Translations under genes and position numbers: made by a program | NCBI GenBank assembly: GCA_900319625.1 | Contig: ONPD01000004.1 | Coordinates: forward strand, 62,001 to 126,000 | DNA: 64,000 bases | Direction: 5' to 3' | DNA from: an uncultured Treponema sp. | Lineage (GTDB): Bacteria; Spirochaetota; Spirochaetia; Treponematales; Treponemataceae | Part shown: in pieces, positions 48,637 to 57,276 of the stretch | Layout: the number at the start of each line of letters is the position of its first letter | Position numbering within the stretch: position 1 is the stretch's first letter | The notes under the pieces: model-generated | What the model saw: only the letters and a program-made list of their open reading frames with translations | What the model was told of the DNA's origin: nothing | Databases searched by the model: none

Positions 48637-50751
48637 TTACAAAAAGTAAGTCTTCATCATCCCCTTACCTTTTACATCAATTTCTGTATTCTGACTATAC
48701 TGATAATAGCTTAAAGTCTGGGCTTTTGTATTTTCAGTCACATGGATTTTCATAGGAATTCCTGTGCTTTCCATGCGGCTAGCAACGTTTACCGTATCGC
48801 CCCAGATGTCGTAAATAAACTTTGTTTTTCCAATAACACCGGCAACAACAGGTCCAGAGTTTATTCCAAGCCTGATTAAAAGTTTTACAGGAGAATTATC
48901 ATTAAAGGCCTGTACATCGCTTAAAAGACCTTTGGCAAAACGAAGCATTTTCAAAGCCCCTTCATTATACGGATCTTCTGTAAGTCCGCTTGCCGCCATG
49001 TAAGCGTCCCCTATCGTTTTTATTTTTTCTATACCTTCTTTCTGTGCCCGCTCATCAAACATAGAAAACATTTTATTCAGCATTGTTACAATTTCTTCGG
49101 CATTCATTTCTCCGCTTATTTTTGTAAAGCCGACAATGTCAGTAAAAAGCACCGTAACATTCGGATATTCCTTAGCTATCGTGCGGTCAGGATGGGCCGT
49201 AAGCTCACGGGCAATTTCTTTTGGAAGAATATTCAAAAGAAGCCTTTCAGAACGGTTCTTTTCCTCTTCAAGCTCTTTAGTACGTTCCTTTACGGTATTT
49301 TCAAGCTTACGGTTTTCTTCCTCAACGCGGATAAGTTTTCCTTCAAAAAGCATGATTGTAGTTGCAATGATGAAAATCACAAAAAGAAGCCCCAGAAAAA
49401 TATCAAAAAGCGTATTTGTAAGGGGCTTTAAAATACTTGAATAAGTAAAAAGTATTTTTTGCTCCAGAGGATGATAATTATGAGGAGTGTACATGATACA
49501 ACCAAAGCCAAGATTCTTAAGCGGAGTAATAGTATAAAAATCAACACCGTGAATATTTTCCGCATCCTCTTCATGTGGCTTTTTTACAATAAGATTTCCG
49601 TCAACCAGGCGGAAGGTTCCGTTCCAGGGACCGGGATCAACCGTAGAAGTTTCCGGGACAGAAACTGAAAATTCCCAGTCGGTAATAATCGTACTTTTCA
49701 TGTTATTATAAATCATTCCATCGTACTGGGCACCGGTTCTGTCAGGATCCTCTTCATCAATCCAGTGTTTATCGGCATTTCTTATAAATGTCACACAGAC
49801 AGATTTTGAAAAATCGTTTTCTGAATAAGGCTGGTCAATTACAAGACTTTTTTCAGGAAGAGTTACTCCCGTAATAGAAATGATTAATAAAACCAGAAGA
49901 ATTCCGCCAAGAGTTATGGAAAGTGTCTGCCATAAATGACTTCTTACAAGTCTTTTTCTTGATTCAGTAACAGCGATCTCTGGCTTACAGGCAGGACTCA
50001 CTGCAAGAGTCCCACTGTCCATTGCAAAAAATTCTATTTCAATTAATTTGATTGATGAATAAAAAAGATGTAATGAACCAAGTCCCAGACTGATATTTAT
50101 GCAGGGTAAGCCGTAAATAATCAGAATAAAAATCACACCAACCAGAAGAAGAATAAAATAAACAAGAAGCGAAATAAAAATATTTGACGAAAGCTTCTTT
50201 TTGTTCTGTATAAGCATAGTAAAGGAAATCAGGCCTGGTAAAAGTCCAAGAACTACACTCAAAGAATAAAATGCGCTTCTATGGTAAAGATTATTATCAT
50301 CAAAATAATATAATAAATCCGTAAACTGACTGTAAATAGTCAGCACAATTCCTGTAAAGCATAAAAAGAAGACAATAAAAAGCTGACGGGGAATTCCCTT
50401 TCTTACAGATTTCACAGGATGAAAAATAATAGAAAAAGTTAAGTTTGACTGATTTATAAACTCACACACATAAAAACAGATAAAAAAAGGCAGGGAAAAA
50501 TTACAGATAAAGACAAAAAAGTTACAAAGGCGCACCATATAGTAGCCTGTAAGACTTGTATTCCCCCTGTAATAATAGGCAAGAGCATCAAAAAGCAGAA
50601 GAAAGGCTGTAAAAAATTCAACAAAAATAAGAGTCCGCCTGCCGTTTATCTTTTTTCTGTTGCCGGAAAACAAAAAAATCCCGGCCTGAAAACAAAAGAA
50701 AAAAAGGATAATAAGAGTGGCAATACTGATAATTTTTATAGAGTCAGTCAT
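48637..50751 (-). CDS. Membrane class III adenylate cyclase
   Basis: A 704-residue protein. About seven N-terminal transmembrane helices (residues 10-235), a further helix near 280-300, an extracytoplasmic region, a last helix near 455-475, a short coiled coil and a C-terminal cyclase domain. Cyclase motifs are VTVLFTDIVGFTKISG (first metal Asp), KIKTIGDAYMA (Lys, second Asp), YDIWGDTVNVASRMES (Asp, Asn, Arg). The Lys/Asp pair predicts ATP rather than GTP as substrate. The frame opens at a GTG at 50757; the ATG at 50751, six bases from TATAAT, is chosen. The signal sensed is unknown. Confidence 0.9.
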   Translation of the reverse strand: MTDSIKIISIATLIILFFFCFQAGIFLFSGNRKKINGRRTLIFVEFFTAFLLLFDALAYYYRGNTSLTGYYMVRLCNFFVFICNFSLPFFICFYVCEFINQSNLTFSIIFHPVKSVRKGIPRQLFIVFFLCFTGIVLTIYSQFTDLLYYFDDNNLYHRSAFYSLSVVLGLLPGLISFTMLIQNKKKLSSNIFISLLVYFILLLVGVIFILIIYGLPCINISLGLGSLHLFYSSIKLIEIEFFAMDSGTLAVSPACKPEIAVTESRKRLVRSHLWQTLSITLGGILLVLLIISITGVTLPEKSLVIDQPYSENDFSKSVCVTFIRNADKHWIDEEDPDRTGAQYDGMIYNNMKSTIITDWEFSVSVPETSTVDPGPWNGTFRLVDGNLIVKKPHEEDAENIHGVDFYTITPLKNLGFGCIMYTPHNYHPLEQKILFTYSSILKPLTNTLFDIFLGLLFVIFIIATTIMLFEGKLIRVEEENRKLENTVKERTKELEEEKNRSERLLLNILPKEIARELTAHPDRTIAKEYPNVTVLFTDIVGFTKISGEMNAEEIVTMLNKMFSMFDERAQKEGIEKIKTIGDAYMAASGLTEDPYNEGALKMLRFAKGLLSDVQAFNDNSPVKLLIRLGINSGPVVAGVIGKTKFIYDIWGDTVNVASRMESTGIPMKIHVTENTKAQTLSYYQYSQNTEIDVKGKGMMKTYFL

Positions 50752-50757
50752 TCCCAC

Positions 50758-50786
50758 ATTATAACATGGAAAATAAAATATTTGAA
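50758..50786 (-). promoter_or_regulatory. Cyclase promoter, leaderless type
   Basis: On the minus strand TTCAAA (50781-50786), 17-bp spacer, perfect TATAAT (50758-50763), six bases, ATG at 50751. Confidence 0.55.
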
Positions 50787-50800
50787 AAATATTTATTATA

Positions 50801-52228
50801 TTATGCTTTTACTATAACTGCGCTGCACTCAATTTCCCCGCCTTTCAAAATGCGTTCAGGCAGGGCTTTTTCTATGCGGACTCGGACTGTCTTATTTACG
50901 GTAAGAGGCTGATTAGTAACAATTTCGCAGTGAATGAAGTTTTCTGTGACGGCGTGATAAATCAGATTTCCGTTAGAAGAGCGCAAAGCCACAGGACGGC
51001 GCACTGTTTCTAAGATTGCATCCATTTCTTTTCCCACAAACTGATTTACGTAATTTATCTTGCTGTTAATTGCAAAGTCTGTGATTTTTTTTGCACGCTG
51101 GCCGCTGACGCTCTGAGGAACCTTTGGCTTCATACTTTCGGCTGGAGTTCCGGGACGTTCAGAATACGGGAAGGCATGAATCCAGGCAAATGCACATTTA
51201 TTGCATAAATCCATTGTGTCCGCAAAGTCAGAATCACTTTCTCCGGGAAAGCCGGTAATTATATCGCAGGCTAAAAAAGGATTTTCTTTTGCCTGGCGGA
51301 GCTTTTGACATGCATTAATAACAGCATCCCGCTTGTAAACCCGGTTCATCCTCTCTAAGACAGAATTACTTCCGCTCTGAACTGAAATATGAAAATGAGG
51401 ACGGACACGGGGATTTTTTATTACCCGGCAGAATTCATCATCAACAACTTCGGGATAAAGGCTTGAAATTCTAAAGGCAATTTTTTTTGTATTTTGCAGA
51501 AGAAAATCCAGCAGCCGGGTAAAATTAAATATTTCCCCTTTATATTCTGCACGGTACTGTCCAATGTTTACAGTAGTAATTACAAGCTCATCATTACCCT
51601 TTTCCTCAAGCTCCAGAACCCGCTGTAAAGCTGTTTCAACCGGAATTGATACACTGTGCCCCCTGGCAATATGAATTGCACAGTAAGAACAGTTATTATT
51701 GCATCCGTCTTGAATTTTTAGGGAAGCCCTGGAATGAGCAATAAAAGAAGAGGTTGCAAGTGTAAAAGAAGCTTCCGGGAAGCCCTGTTTAAGAGTCGGA
51801 GAAGCAGATATTTTAGTATTAATAAGTTTTGCAAAGCTTATGGGGTCAAATGAATCTTTTACTTCTTTTAATAAAGGAGGGACTTCTGCTATGCGGCTTT
51901 TTATCTGGCCGCCAAGAACGGCTATGCGGCTGTCGATTGCCTTAATTTCTGAAGGATTAATCTGGGCATAACAGCCGGTGACAAGCACTGTTGCATTGGG
52001 ATATTTTTTCAGCTGCAGGCGAATTATTCTTCTGGCCTTCTGCTCGGCCTTTTGTGTAACTGTACAGGTGTTTAAAATACAAAGCTTTGTCTGTAAATCT
52101 TCTGCCGAAGAGCTTGTTATGCCCTTCATATCAACAGAAAAGCCTGCATCTATAAAGAATCTTGCAGCCGCTTCACTTTCAATCTGATTTAAGCGGCAGC
52201 CTAAGGTTTCAATTCTAATATCACTCAC
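50801..52228 (-). CDS. mtaB: tRNA t6A37 methylthiotransferase MtaB
   Basis: A radical SAM enzyme of 475 residues that adds a methylthio group to t6A37 in ANN-decoding tRNAs. The N-terminal UPF0004 domain shows ETLGCRLNQIESEA with Cys, then CILNTCTVT and VTGCYAQINPSEI. The radical SAM cluster motif is CNNNCSYCAI. GFPGESDSDFADTM and the C-terminal TRAM region are present. The start is a GTG with no Shine-Dalgarno, ten bases after the TAG of the TPR gene, so it may be translated by coupling. Confidence 0.94.
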   Translation of the reverse strand: MSDIRIETLGCRLNQIESEAAARFFIDAGFSVDMKGITSSSAEDLQTKLCILNTCTVTQKAEQKARRIIRLQLKKYPNATVLVTGCYAQINPSEIKAIDSRIAVLGGQIKSRIAEVPPLLKEVKDSFDPISFAKLINTKISASPTLKQGFPEASFTLATSSFIAHSRASLKIQDGCNNNCSYCAIHIARGHSVSIPVETALQRVLELEEKGNDELVITTVNIGQYRAEYKGEIFNFTRLLDFLLQNTKKIAFRISSLYPEVVDDEFCRVIKNPRVRPHFHISVQSGSNSVLERMNRVYKRDAVINACQKLRQAKENPFLACDIITGFPGESDSDFADTMDLCNKCAFAWIHAFPYSERPGTPAESMKPKVPQSVSGQRAKKITDFAINSKINYVNQFVGKEMDAILETVRRPVALRSSNGNLIYHAVTENFIHCEIVTNQPLTVNKTVRVRIEKALPERILKGGEIECSAVIVKA

Positions 52229-52238
52229 AATAAATCAA

Positions 52239-52865
52239 CTAATTAAGCTTTGCGCTGACTCTCTCTCGTCCGCGGCTGGCATCATAAGAATTCGGGTTGA
52301 GTTTAAGTGCCTCATCATAAGCCTGCAGTGATTCTGCATAGTTGCCGGCCATTTCTCTTGCAAAACCAACTCTTGCCCACCAGCGGTCACGCAGAGGTTC
52401 TTTTTTTACGGCCATTGTAAGGGAAATATCTGCGTGCTGGTATTTTGCCTGACGAATGTAGATTTCGCCCATATAATAGTAGGCGGCACCAATTCGGGCT
52501 CCGCTTTCTGAGGCTGTTGCGGCATATTTCTGGAACTGTTCAAGCGCTCCAAGATTTTTTCCAAGATAGTATTTTGCCTCACCAAAAATTTCGATAAGAC
52601 GCAGATCATAAGGGCTGACTTTTAATCCGGCATCAGCCCTCTGCTCAGCTTCTGCATACTGCTTGTTTGCAACAAGTGACCAGCAGAGAACTACATAAGA
52701 ATCAATGCGGTTAGGATTATCTGTAATTTCCTGCTCACAGATTTGAATTGCATCAAGATAGTTTCCGTTATGATACAAAACAAGGGCATCACGCTTTGAG
52801 CCCTGAGAAAAAATATTAAAAGAAAAACTTAAAGCCAATAAAAGTACACAATATAATTTCTTCAT
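52239..52865 (-). CDS. Exported TPR protein
   Basis: A 208-residue protein with a signal peptide (MKKLYCVLLLALSFSFNIFSQ) and about four TPR units (ALVLYHNGNYLDAIQICEQE, VVLCWSLVANKQYAEAEQRA, AAYYYMGEIYIRQAKYQHAD, GFAREMAGNYAESLQAYDEA). The longer frame upstream is rejected because it overlaps the bactofilin gene, and AGGGGAA precedes the ATG at 52865. It lies 13 bp after the bactofilin stop, so a shared role in cell-shape or envelope scaffolding is plausible. Confidence 0.8.
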   Translation of the reverse strand: MKKLYCVLLLALSFSFNIFSQGSKRDALVLYHNGNYLDAIQICEQEITDNPNRIDSYVVLCWSLVANKQYAEAEQRADAGLKVSPYDLRLIEIFGEAKYYLGKNLGALEQFQKYAATASESGARIGAAYYYMGEIYIRQAKYQHADISLTMAVKKEPLRDRWWARVGFAREMAGNYAESLQAYDEALKLNPNSYDASRGRERVSAKLN

Positions 52866-52878
52866 CAGATTCCCCTCT

Positions 52879-53247
52879 CTACTCTGCTGCAGGCTGCATC
52901 TGGCATTTTCCGGTAAATACACAGCCAGGCTCAAGAACCACCTTCTGTGTAGAAATATCACCTTCCAGCGAACCTGAAGCCGTTACGAAAATAAGCTTGC
53001 TTCCAGATACATTTCCCCTGACCTTTCCGCGGATAAGAACACGCTCCGCCTTAATGTCTGCATTTACAACCGCATTTGTATCAACCACAAGGTCACTTTC
53101 TGAAGTAATTGTGCCGTTGAGCTTTCCGCGGATCATAAATGTCTTTTTGAGCTTTATGTCGCCTGAAAAAGTAATATCACTTTCAACAATGTTGTCAAAG
53201 GATTCATCTTCAAGGTCAAAAAAATCTGTATCTTTTACGTCAAACAT
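52879..53247 (-). CDS. Bactofilin (polymer-forming cytoskeletal protein)
   Basis: A 122-residue bactofilin with the right-handed beta-helix built from short repeats: GDIKLKKTFMIRGKLNGTIT, LVVDTNAVVNADIKAERVLI, RGKVRGNVSGSKLI and SGSLEGDISTQKVVLEPG. The acidic N-terminus (about 25 residues) is a disordered tail as usual. Bactofilins form filaments without nucleotides and guide peptidoglycan or flagellar enzymes. CAGGATAAA precedes the ATG. It lies between rfbB (15 bp upstream) and the TPR gene. Confidence 0.92.
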   Translation of the reverse strand: MFDVKDTDFFDLEDESFDNIVESDITFSGDIKLKKTFMIRGKLNGTITSESDLVVDTNAVVNADIKAERVLIRGKVRGNVSGSKLIFVTASGSLEGDISTQKVVLEPGCVFTGKCQMQPAAE

Positions 53248-53262
53248 ATTTTATCCTGAAGG

Positions 53263-54402
53263 CTATCTGCCCATCTGTGTGTAGTTTTTAGAAATCCAGT
53301 CCTTGTAAGAACCGCTCTGAATGTGCTCAATCCAGGTAGAATTTGCAAGGTACCAGTCTACAGTTTCCTGCAAGCCCTCTTCAAAAGTCATAAGGCGCTT
53401 CCAGCCAAGCTGAGTCTTGATTTTTGTACAGTCGATGGCATAGCGCTTGTCGTGACCAGGACGGTCTTTTACATAAGTAATTGTTTTTTCAACGTCTTCT
53501 ACCTTTTTACCGGTTGCGGCGGCTGTAAGTTCAATTACCTTATGAAGCAGCTTGATATTCTGCCATTCGTTTTCACCGCCGATGTTGTATTTTTCACCGG
53601 TTACGCCGTTTTTTACAATCAGCCATACAGCGCGGTTGTGGTCTTCTACATAAATCCAGTCCCGGATATTGTCGCCTTTACCGTAAACAGGAAGATTTTT
53701 TCCGTCCTTGATATTAGAAATCATAAGCGGAAGAAGCTTTTCCGGGAACTGGTAAGGACCATAGTTGTTTGTACAGTTAGAAAGTGTGATTGGCAGGCCA
53801 TAAGTGTGGAAATAAGCCATTACAAGGTGATCTGAAGATGCCTTTGAAGAAGAATAAGGGCTTCTAGGATCGTAAGGAGTATTCTCACGGAAGTAACCTG
53901 TTTCTCCCAAAGAACCGTAAACTTCATCTGTAGAAATATGATGGAAAAGAACGTCATCGCGGATAGAGCCGTCCTCTTTTTTCCAGTAATTGCGGGCAAC
54001 ATCCAGCATTGTAAAGGTTCCCATTACGTTAGTCTTTACAAAGGCTTCAGGACCAAGAATTGAGCGGTCAACGTGGCTTTCTGCAGCAAAGTGAACTACA
54101 GTATCAATATCATACTGCTTGAAAATGCGTTCTATTTCTGGGCGGTCGCAGATATCAACCTTTTCAAAGAAATATCGCTGATTATTTCCGGCAGCATTTC
54201 CGAATTTTTCTTCGACATCAGAAAGACTTTCAAGATTTCCTGCATAAGTAAGGCAGTCTACGTTTACAACTTTTCCGTCAAATTCAGCATCGCTGAAAAG
54301 ATTATTTTTTGCTGATGAAAGTCCAAAAAGATAATGAATAAAGTTTGAACCGATAAAGCCGGCTCCGCCTGTAATAAGAATGTTATGTAATTTTCTACTC
54401 AT
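53263..54402 (-). CDS. rfbB: dTDP-glucose 4,6-dehydratase
   Basis: Converts dTDP-glucose to dTDP-4-keto-6-deoxyglucose for deoxysugar (e.g. rhamnose) synthesis. It is 379 residues long with the NAD-binding motif ITGGAGFIGSNFI, AAESHVDRS, HISTDEVYGSL, SPYSSSKASSDHL (Tyr-x-x-x-Lys) and NNYGPYQFPEKLLPLMI. The frame begins at a TTG at 54444; the ATG at 54402 starts the usual N-terminus. No Shine-Dalgarno; TATAAT lies seven bases upstream. No other rfb genes are adjacent, so the pathway is completed elsewhere. Confidence 0.95.
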   Translation of the reverse strand: MSRKLHNILITGGAGFIGSNFIHYLFGLSSAKNNLFSDAEFDGKVVNVDCLTYAGNLESLSDVEEKFGNAAGNNQRYFFEKVDICDRPEIERIFKQYDIDTVVHFAAESHVDRSILGPEAFVKTNVMGTFTMLDVARNYWKKEDGSIRDDVLFHHISTDEVYGSLGETGYFRENTPYDPRSPYSSSKASSDHLVMAYFHTYGLPITLSNCTNNYGPYQFPEKLLPLMISNIKDGKNLPVYGKGDNIRDWIYVEDHNRAVWLIVKNGVTGEKYNIGGENEWQNIKLLHKVIELTAAATGKKVEDVEKTITYVKDRPGHDKRYAIDCTKIKTQLGWKRLMTFEEGLQETVDWYLANSTWIEHIQSGSYKDWISKNYTQMGR

Positions 54403-54409
54403 ATTTTCT

Positions 54410-54438
54410 ATTATAATATATTTTTCATTTTTAGTCTT
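54410..54438 (-). promoter_or_regulatory. rfbB -10 close to start codon
   Basis: On the minus strand TATAAT (54410-54415) is seven bases from the rfbB ATG. A weak AAGACT (54433-54438) is 17 bp further up. Confidence 0.4.
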
Positions 54439-55102
54439 TAGCAAAAATCATATGCTGGGGAAGGTCAATTTCAAAAAAGCGTCCGTCCGGCAAAGTCAGT
54501 TTTACAGAGGCAAGTAAAAGCTGCTTGATTTTAAAAGTCTTTTTCAGCTTTTTATTCAGTTTGAAATTTCCGTGCTGGTCATCCCCTGCAATCGGAAGCC
54601 CGCTTTTAGCAAGGTGAATGCGGATCTGGTGCATACGGCCGGTTTGCAGCTTAAGGCGGATTTTGTAAAAATTGAAGGCAGCCTTTTCATCTTCACTTTC
54701 AGCAGCAAGAAAGGCCTCCTCCCGCCAGTTTTTTTCAACTTCATATTCTGTTACGGCCTTTTTTTTCTGTCCGTGCTGAATGATTTCCTCTGTGATTACG
54801 CCTTTTTTTGGAAAGCTTACTTCATTTTCAGAGGCACAGACGGCAATATATTCCTTACGGACTTCTTTTCCGCCGACAAGTTTTGTCCATTTTGAAGCGG
54901 CAGCCGGCGATTTAGCAACTACCATAAGTCCTGCTGTATCCTTATCAAGGCGGTGGACAAGATAAACCTTCTGTCCGGTCTGAATCGCAAAATCTTCATC
55001 AAGAGAATGCTTTACCCCCTGACCTCCCTGAACGCTGAGGCCGGCAGGCTTATTTATCACATAAATTTCTTTATCTTCATATAAAATGGGAACGCTATTC
55101 AT
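54431..55102 (-). CDS. RluA-family pseudouridine synthase
   Basis: A 223-residue RNA pseudouridine synthase. The opening ILYEDKEIYVINKPAGLSVQGG and the catalytic block VYLVHRLDKDTAGLMVVAKS (catalytic Asp in HRLDKDT) are diagnostic, as is GRMHQIRIHLAKSGLPIAGDDQHG. No S4 domain is present. The exact uridine target (rRNA or tRNA) cannot be told. The frame begins 12 codons upstream, but the promoter overlaps that part and the ATG at 55102 gives the family's usual N-terminus. It ends 28 bp before rfbB starts. Confidence 0.92.
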   Translation of the reverse strand: MNSVPILYEDKEIYVINKPAGLSVQGGQGVKHSLDEDFAIQTGQKVYLVHRLDKDTAGLMVVAKSPAAASKWTKLVGGKEVRKEYIAVCASENEVSFPKKGVITEEIIQHGQKKKAVTEYEVEKNWREEAFLAAESEDEKAAFNFYKIRLKLQTGRMHQIRIHLAKSGLPIAGDDQHGNFKLNKKLKKTFKIKQLLLASVKLTLPDGRFFEIDLPQHMIFAKD

Positions 55103-55109
55103 CCGAAAT

Positions 55110-55138
55110 ATAATAATAAGGAAAAAACAAAATGACAA
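55110..55138 (-). promoter_or_regulatory. Promoter of the RluA-type gene, leaderless type
   Basis: On the minus strand TTGTCA (55133-55138), 17-bp spacer, TATTAT (55110-55115), seven bases, ATG at 55102. No Shine-Dalgarno. Confidence 0.6.
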
Positions 55139-56313
55139 GAAATCACGTTTATAAAAAAATAGCGGCCCTTTTTACCGCTGCCTTCTTAAGTTTCTGCCTT
55201 TTTGCAGAAACTGTTATTGATGAAACCTTCGGCTACGCCCTTGATATTCCGGAAGGCTACCAGCTTTCTGCTACAGGCAACGACAATTTAAGCCTGGCCT
55301 TTAATCATAAAAATCTACCGGTTACACTGGCTGTAAAAATCTATGACAGCGAGGGTGATGCTCTTTCTGTTTTGCAGACTGCAATGCAGAAAATCGGTTC
55401 TAAGGAAAAAGCCAGCATTTTTGAATGGAATGATTCTCTCTGTTCTGTTGCAAATGCAAAGTTTACGGTAGAAGTTTCAGATTATGAAGGCTGGGCCGTA
55501 TGTGCGCCTACAACAAAAGCGGGTTATTTTCTGACCCTTCTCTGCTATGCGCCCGCTTCTATGGCAAAAAAATGTGAGTTCTTTATCATTTCAACTATAA
55601 ATTCACTAAAAATTGGTGATAAAAATACGGAAGGAATCTTTACAACAATCGCATATCCAAAAGAAGGGGCAAAAGCCCTGTCACTTAATATAGGCGGTAA
55701 AAAAGTTGCAACTAAAATTGATAAAAGCGACCTTGAAGCAAGCTCTTTTGTAATCAATATTGAGTTTAACATCCTTACAATGTATGCAAATCATCCTCTT
55801 AAGATGGATGCCTGGAAGCGCTATTACCGTATGATAGAAAGAGACAGCAAGGCCCGTATGGCAGGAGTTGCTGAGGACATATACAAGGCCTTGTATCCTG
55901 AGGCAAAAAAACAGAATGCAAAGCAGCCAGAACTTGCCTATGCCCAGATGCTTTTAAGCTGGGTACAGAGCTTTGAATACGCACAAGCCAAGCCTTCAAC
56001 AGCCCAGAATATGAACTCAGGCTTTACATCCCTGCCTGCAGTTCTGGAAGGAAGCGGCAACGACTGCGACAGCCGTGCAATGCTTTTAAGCGCTCTTTTA
56101 AGCGCAAAAGGAATCCCATGCTTAATGATTTTCTCGCCGGAATACGCCCACGCTATGGCTGCGGTAAAAATTAATGCCCCGGGCCAGACCTTCAAAGATC
56201 CAAAAAGCGGCGAAGAATATTTAATGGGAGAAACGACAGCAAAAGTAAACTGGGGCACAATAGCCCAGGACCACGCTGACAGAAAAAAGTGGATGACTAT
56301 TGAAGCCGAATAA
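55132..56313 (+). CDS. Exported protein with C-terminal transglutaminase-like domain
   Basis: A 393-residue protein with a signal peptide (KIAALFTAAFLSFCLFAE). The first 150 residues of the mature part form a beta-rich domain (FGYALDIPEGYQLSATGNDN) like those before many periplasmic peptidases. The C-terminal 120 residues have the transglutaminase-like Cys and His signatures: LEGSGNDCDSRAMLLSALL and IFSPEYAHAMAAV. It could cross-link or cleave a periplasmic substrate. AAGGA lies before the ATG. It is divergent from the RluA-type gene, sharing an AT-rich promoter region. Confidence 0.7.
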   Translation: MTRNHVYKKIAALFTAAFLSFCLFAETVIDETFGYALDIPEGYQLSATGNDNLSLAFNHKNLPVTLAVKIYDSEGDALSVLQTAMQKIGSKEKASIFEWNDSLCSVANAKFTVEVSDYEGWAVCAPTTKAGYFLTLLCYAPASMAKKCEFFIISTINSLKIGDKNTEGIFTTIAYPKEGAKALSLNIGGKKVATKIDKSDLEASSFVINIEFNILTMYANHPLKMDAWKRYYRMIERDSKARMAGVAEDIYKALYPEAKKQNAKQPELAYAQMLLSWVQSFEYAQAKPSTAQNMNSGFTSLPAVLEGSGNDCDSRAMLLSALLSAKGIPCLMIFSPEYAHAMAAVKINAPGQTFKDPKSGEEYLMGETTAKVNWGTIAQDHADRKKWMTIEAE

Positions 56314-56321
56314 GATGAATT

Positions 56322-56427
56322 AAAAAAAAAGCGGACTGTGGGACGCAGGCGAAAATTAAGGGGGCCCCCGTGAGGGGATGATACCTTGATTTTCGCCGTC
56401 GCTGGGACCCGCAGTCCGCTTTTTTTT
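56322..56427. terminator. Large compound hairpin, bidirectional terminator
   Basis: A9-GCGGACTG (56322-56338) pairs with CAGTCCGC-T8 (56412-56427), an ideal two-way terminator stem. Its 'loop' is itself structured: GGCGAAAATTAAGG (56348-56361) with CCTTGATTTTCGCC (56384-56397) and CCCC-GTGA-GGGG (56366-56377). It serves the convergent genes on both sides. Confidence 0.85.
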
Positions 56428-56441
56428 GTAGTTCGGATTAT

Positions 56442-57089
56442 CTATGCTTTAAGCAATAAGTCGTAAACTTCTTTTTCGCTGGCAGCGTTTACCATCTGCT
56501 CGCGCAAATCATTTTTCTTAAGTTTTGCACTGAAGTGCGAAATTGTCTTAAGATAGTATGAATGCTGGTTATAAGCGGCTGCAATCATAAACAAAAGATT
56601 AACGCGCTCATCATCGATTGTCTGGAAGTCTTCCAGAGGCTGCTTGCAAACGCCGACTGCCATTACAAGGTCTGTAACAGAAGAAAGACGAACGTGAGGA
56701 ATTGCAATTCCGCGTCCGATTGCAGTTGACATAAGCTCCTCGCGCTTGAGGATTTCAGCTGTAAGCTCCTGTGCGTTCTTTACCTGAGGTGCTGTAGCAA
56801 GCACATCGGCAAGCTCAACAAGAGCATCACGCTTTGTAGTATGATTTATAAAAATTACGCGCTCAGGAGAAAGAATATTTCTAACCTGAACTTCAATCTG
56901 AGTCTGTTTTGATGAGTCTGAGGAAAGTCGTGCATTAACCCAATTTTCAACTTCTGACTTCTTAAAACGCCATACAGTTCCGATTTTTCCGGCTGGAATC
57001 TCACCCTTCTGAGCCCAGTCATATACAGTACGATCTGATACACGAAGATATTTAGCAACTTCTTCTATTGTAAGAATATCGTCTTCCAC
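56442..57089 (-). CDS. PTS EIIA (PtsN-like) protein with N-terminal excisionase-type HTH
   Basis: A 215-residue fusion. Residues 1-55 are a MerR/excisionase-type helix-turn-helix (LTIEEVAKYLRVSDRTVYDW, GKIGTVWRFKKSEVENWV). Residues about 68-215 are an EIIA domain of the fructose/nitrogen type with the phosphorylated His in GRGIAIPHVRLS. It probably links phosphotransfer status to DNA binding or to a regulator. The start is a GTG with GTGGGG seven bases upstream. No PTS permease is nearby, so the role is likely regulatory rather than in sugar uptake. Confidence 0.88.
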   Translation of the reverse strand: MEDDILTIEEVAKYLRVSDRTVYDWAQKGEIPAGKIGTVWRFKKSEVENWVNARLSSDSSKQTQIEVQVRNILSPERVIFINHTTKRDALVELADVLATAPQVKNAQELTAEILKREELMSTAIGRGIAIPHVRLSSVTDLVMAVGVCKQPLEDFQTIDDERVNLLFMIAAAYNQHSYYLKTISHFSAKLKKNDLREQMVNAASEKEVYDLLLKA

Positions 57090-57238
57090 AATTGTACCCC
57101 ACTTCCATTCCTTTTTGATATTTTTAATTAGAAAATCTTAGAATATTTTGCATTAATTACGTTTTTTTGTCAATGTACGATACCTGAAAAACTTCTGTTC
57201 AAGTTTTAGGAAAAGCTTTCAAGTCTTTATTCGACAAG

Positions 57239-57267
57239 TTGTGAGATTCATTTTTTTATGATAAAAT
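57239..57267 (+). promoter_or_regulatory. Promoter of the propeller/LytM-like operon
   Basis: TTGTGA (57239-57244), 17-bp spacer, TAAAAT (57262-57267), nine bases, ATG at 57277. The leader would be about two or three bases and no Shine-Dalgarno is present. Confidence 0.5.
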
Positions 57268-57276
57268 TATTAAATT

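Noticed and set aside
52866..52961. 32-codon N-terminal extension of the TPR protein
   Set aside because: It overlaps the bactofilin gene and the inner ATG has AGGGGAA and begins a signal peptide.
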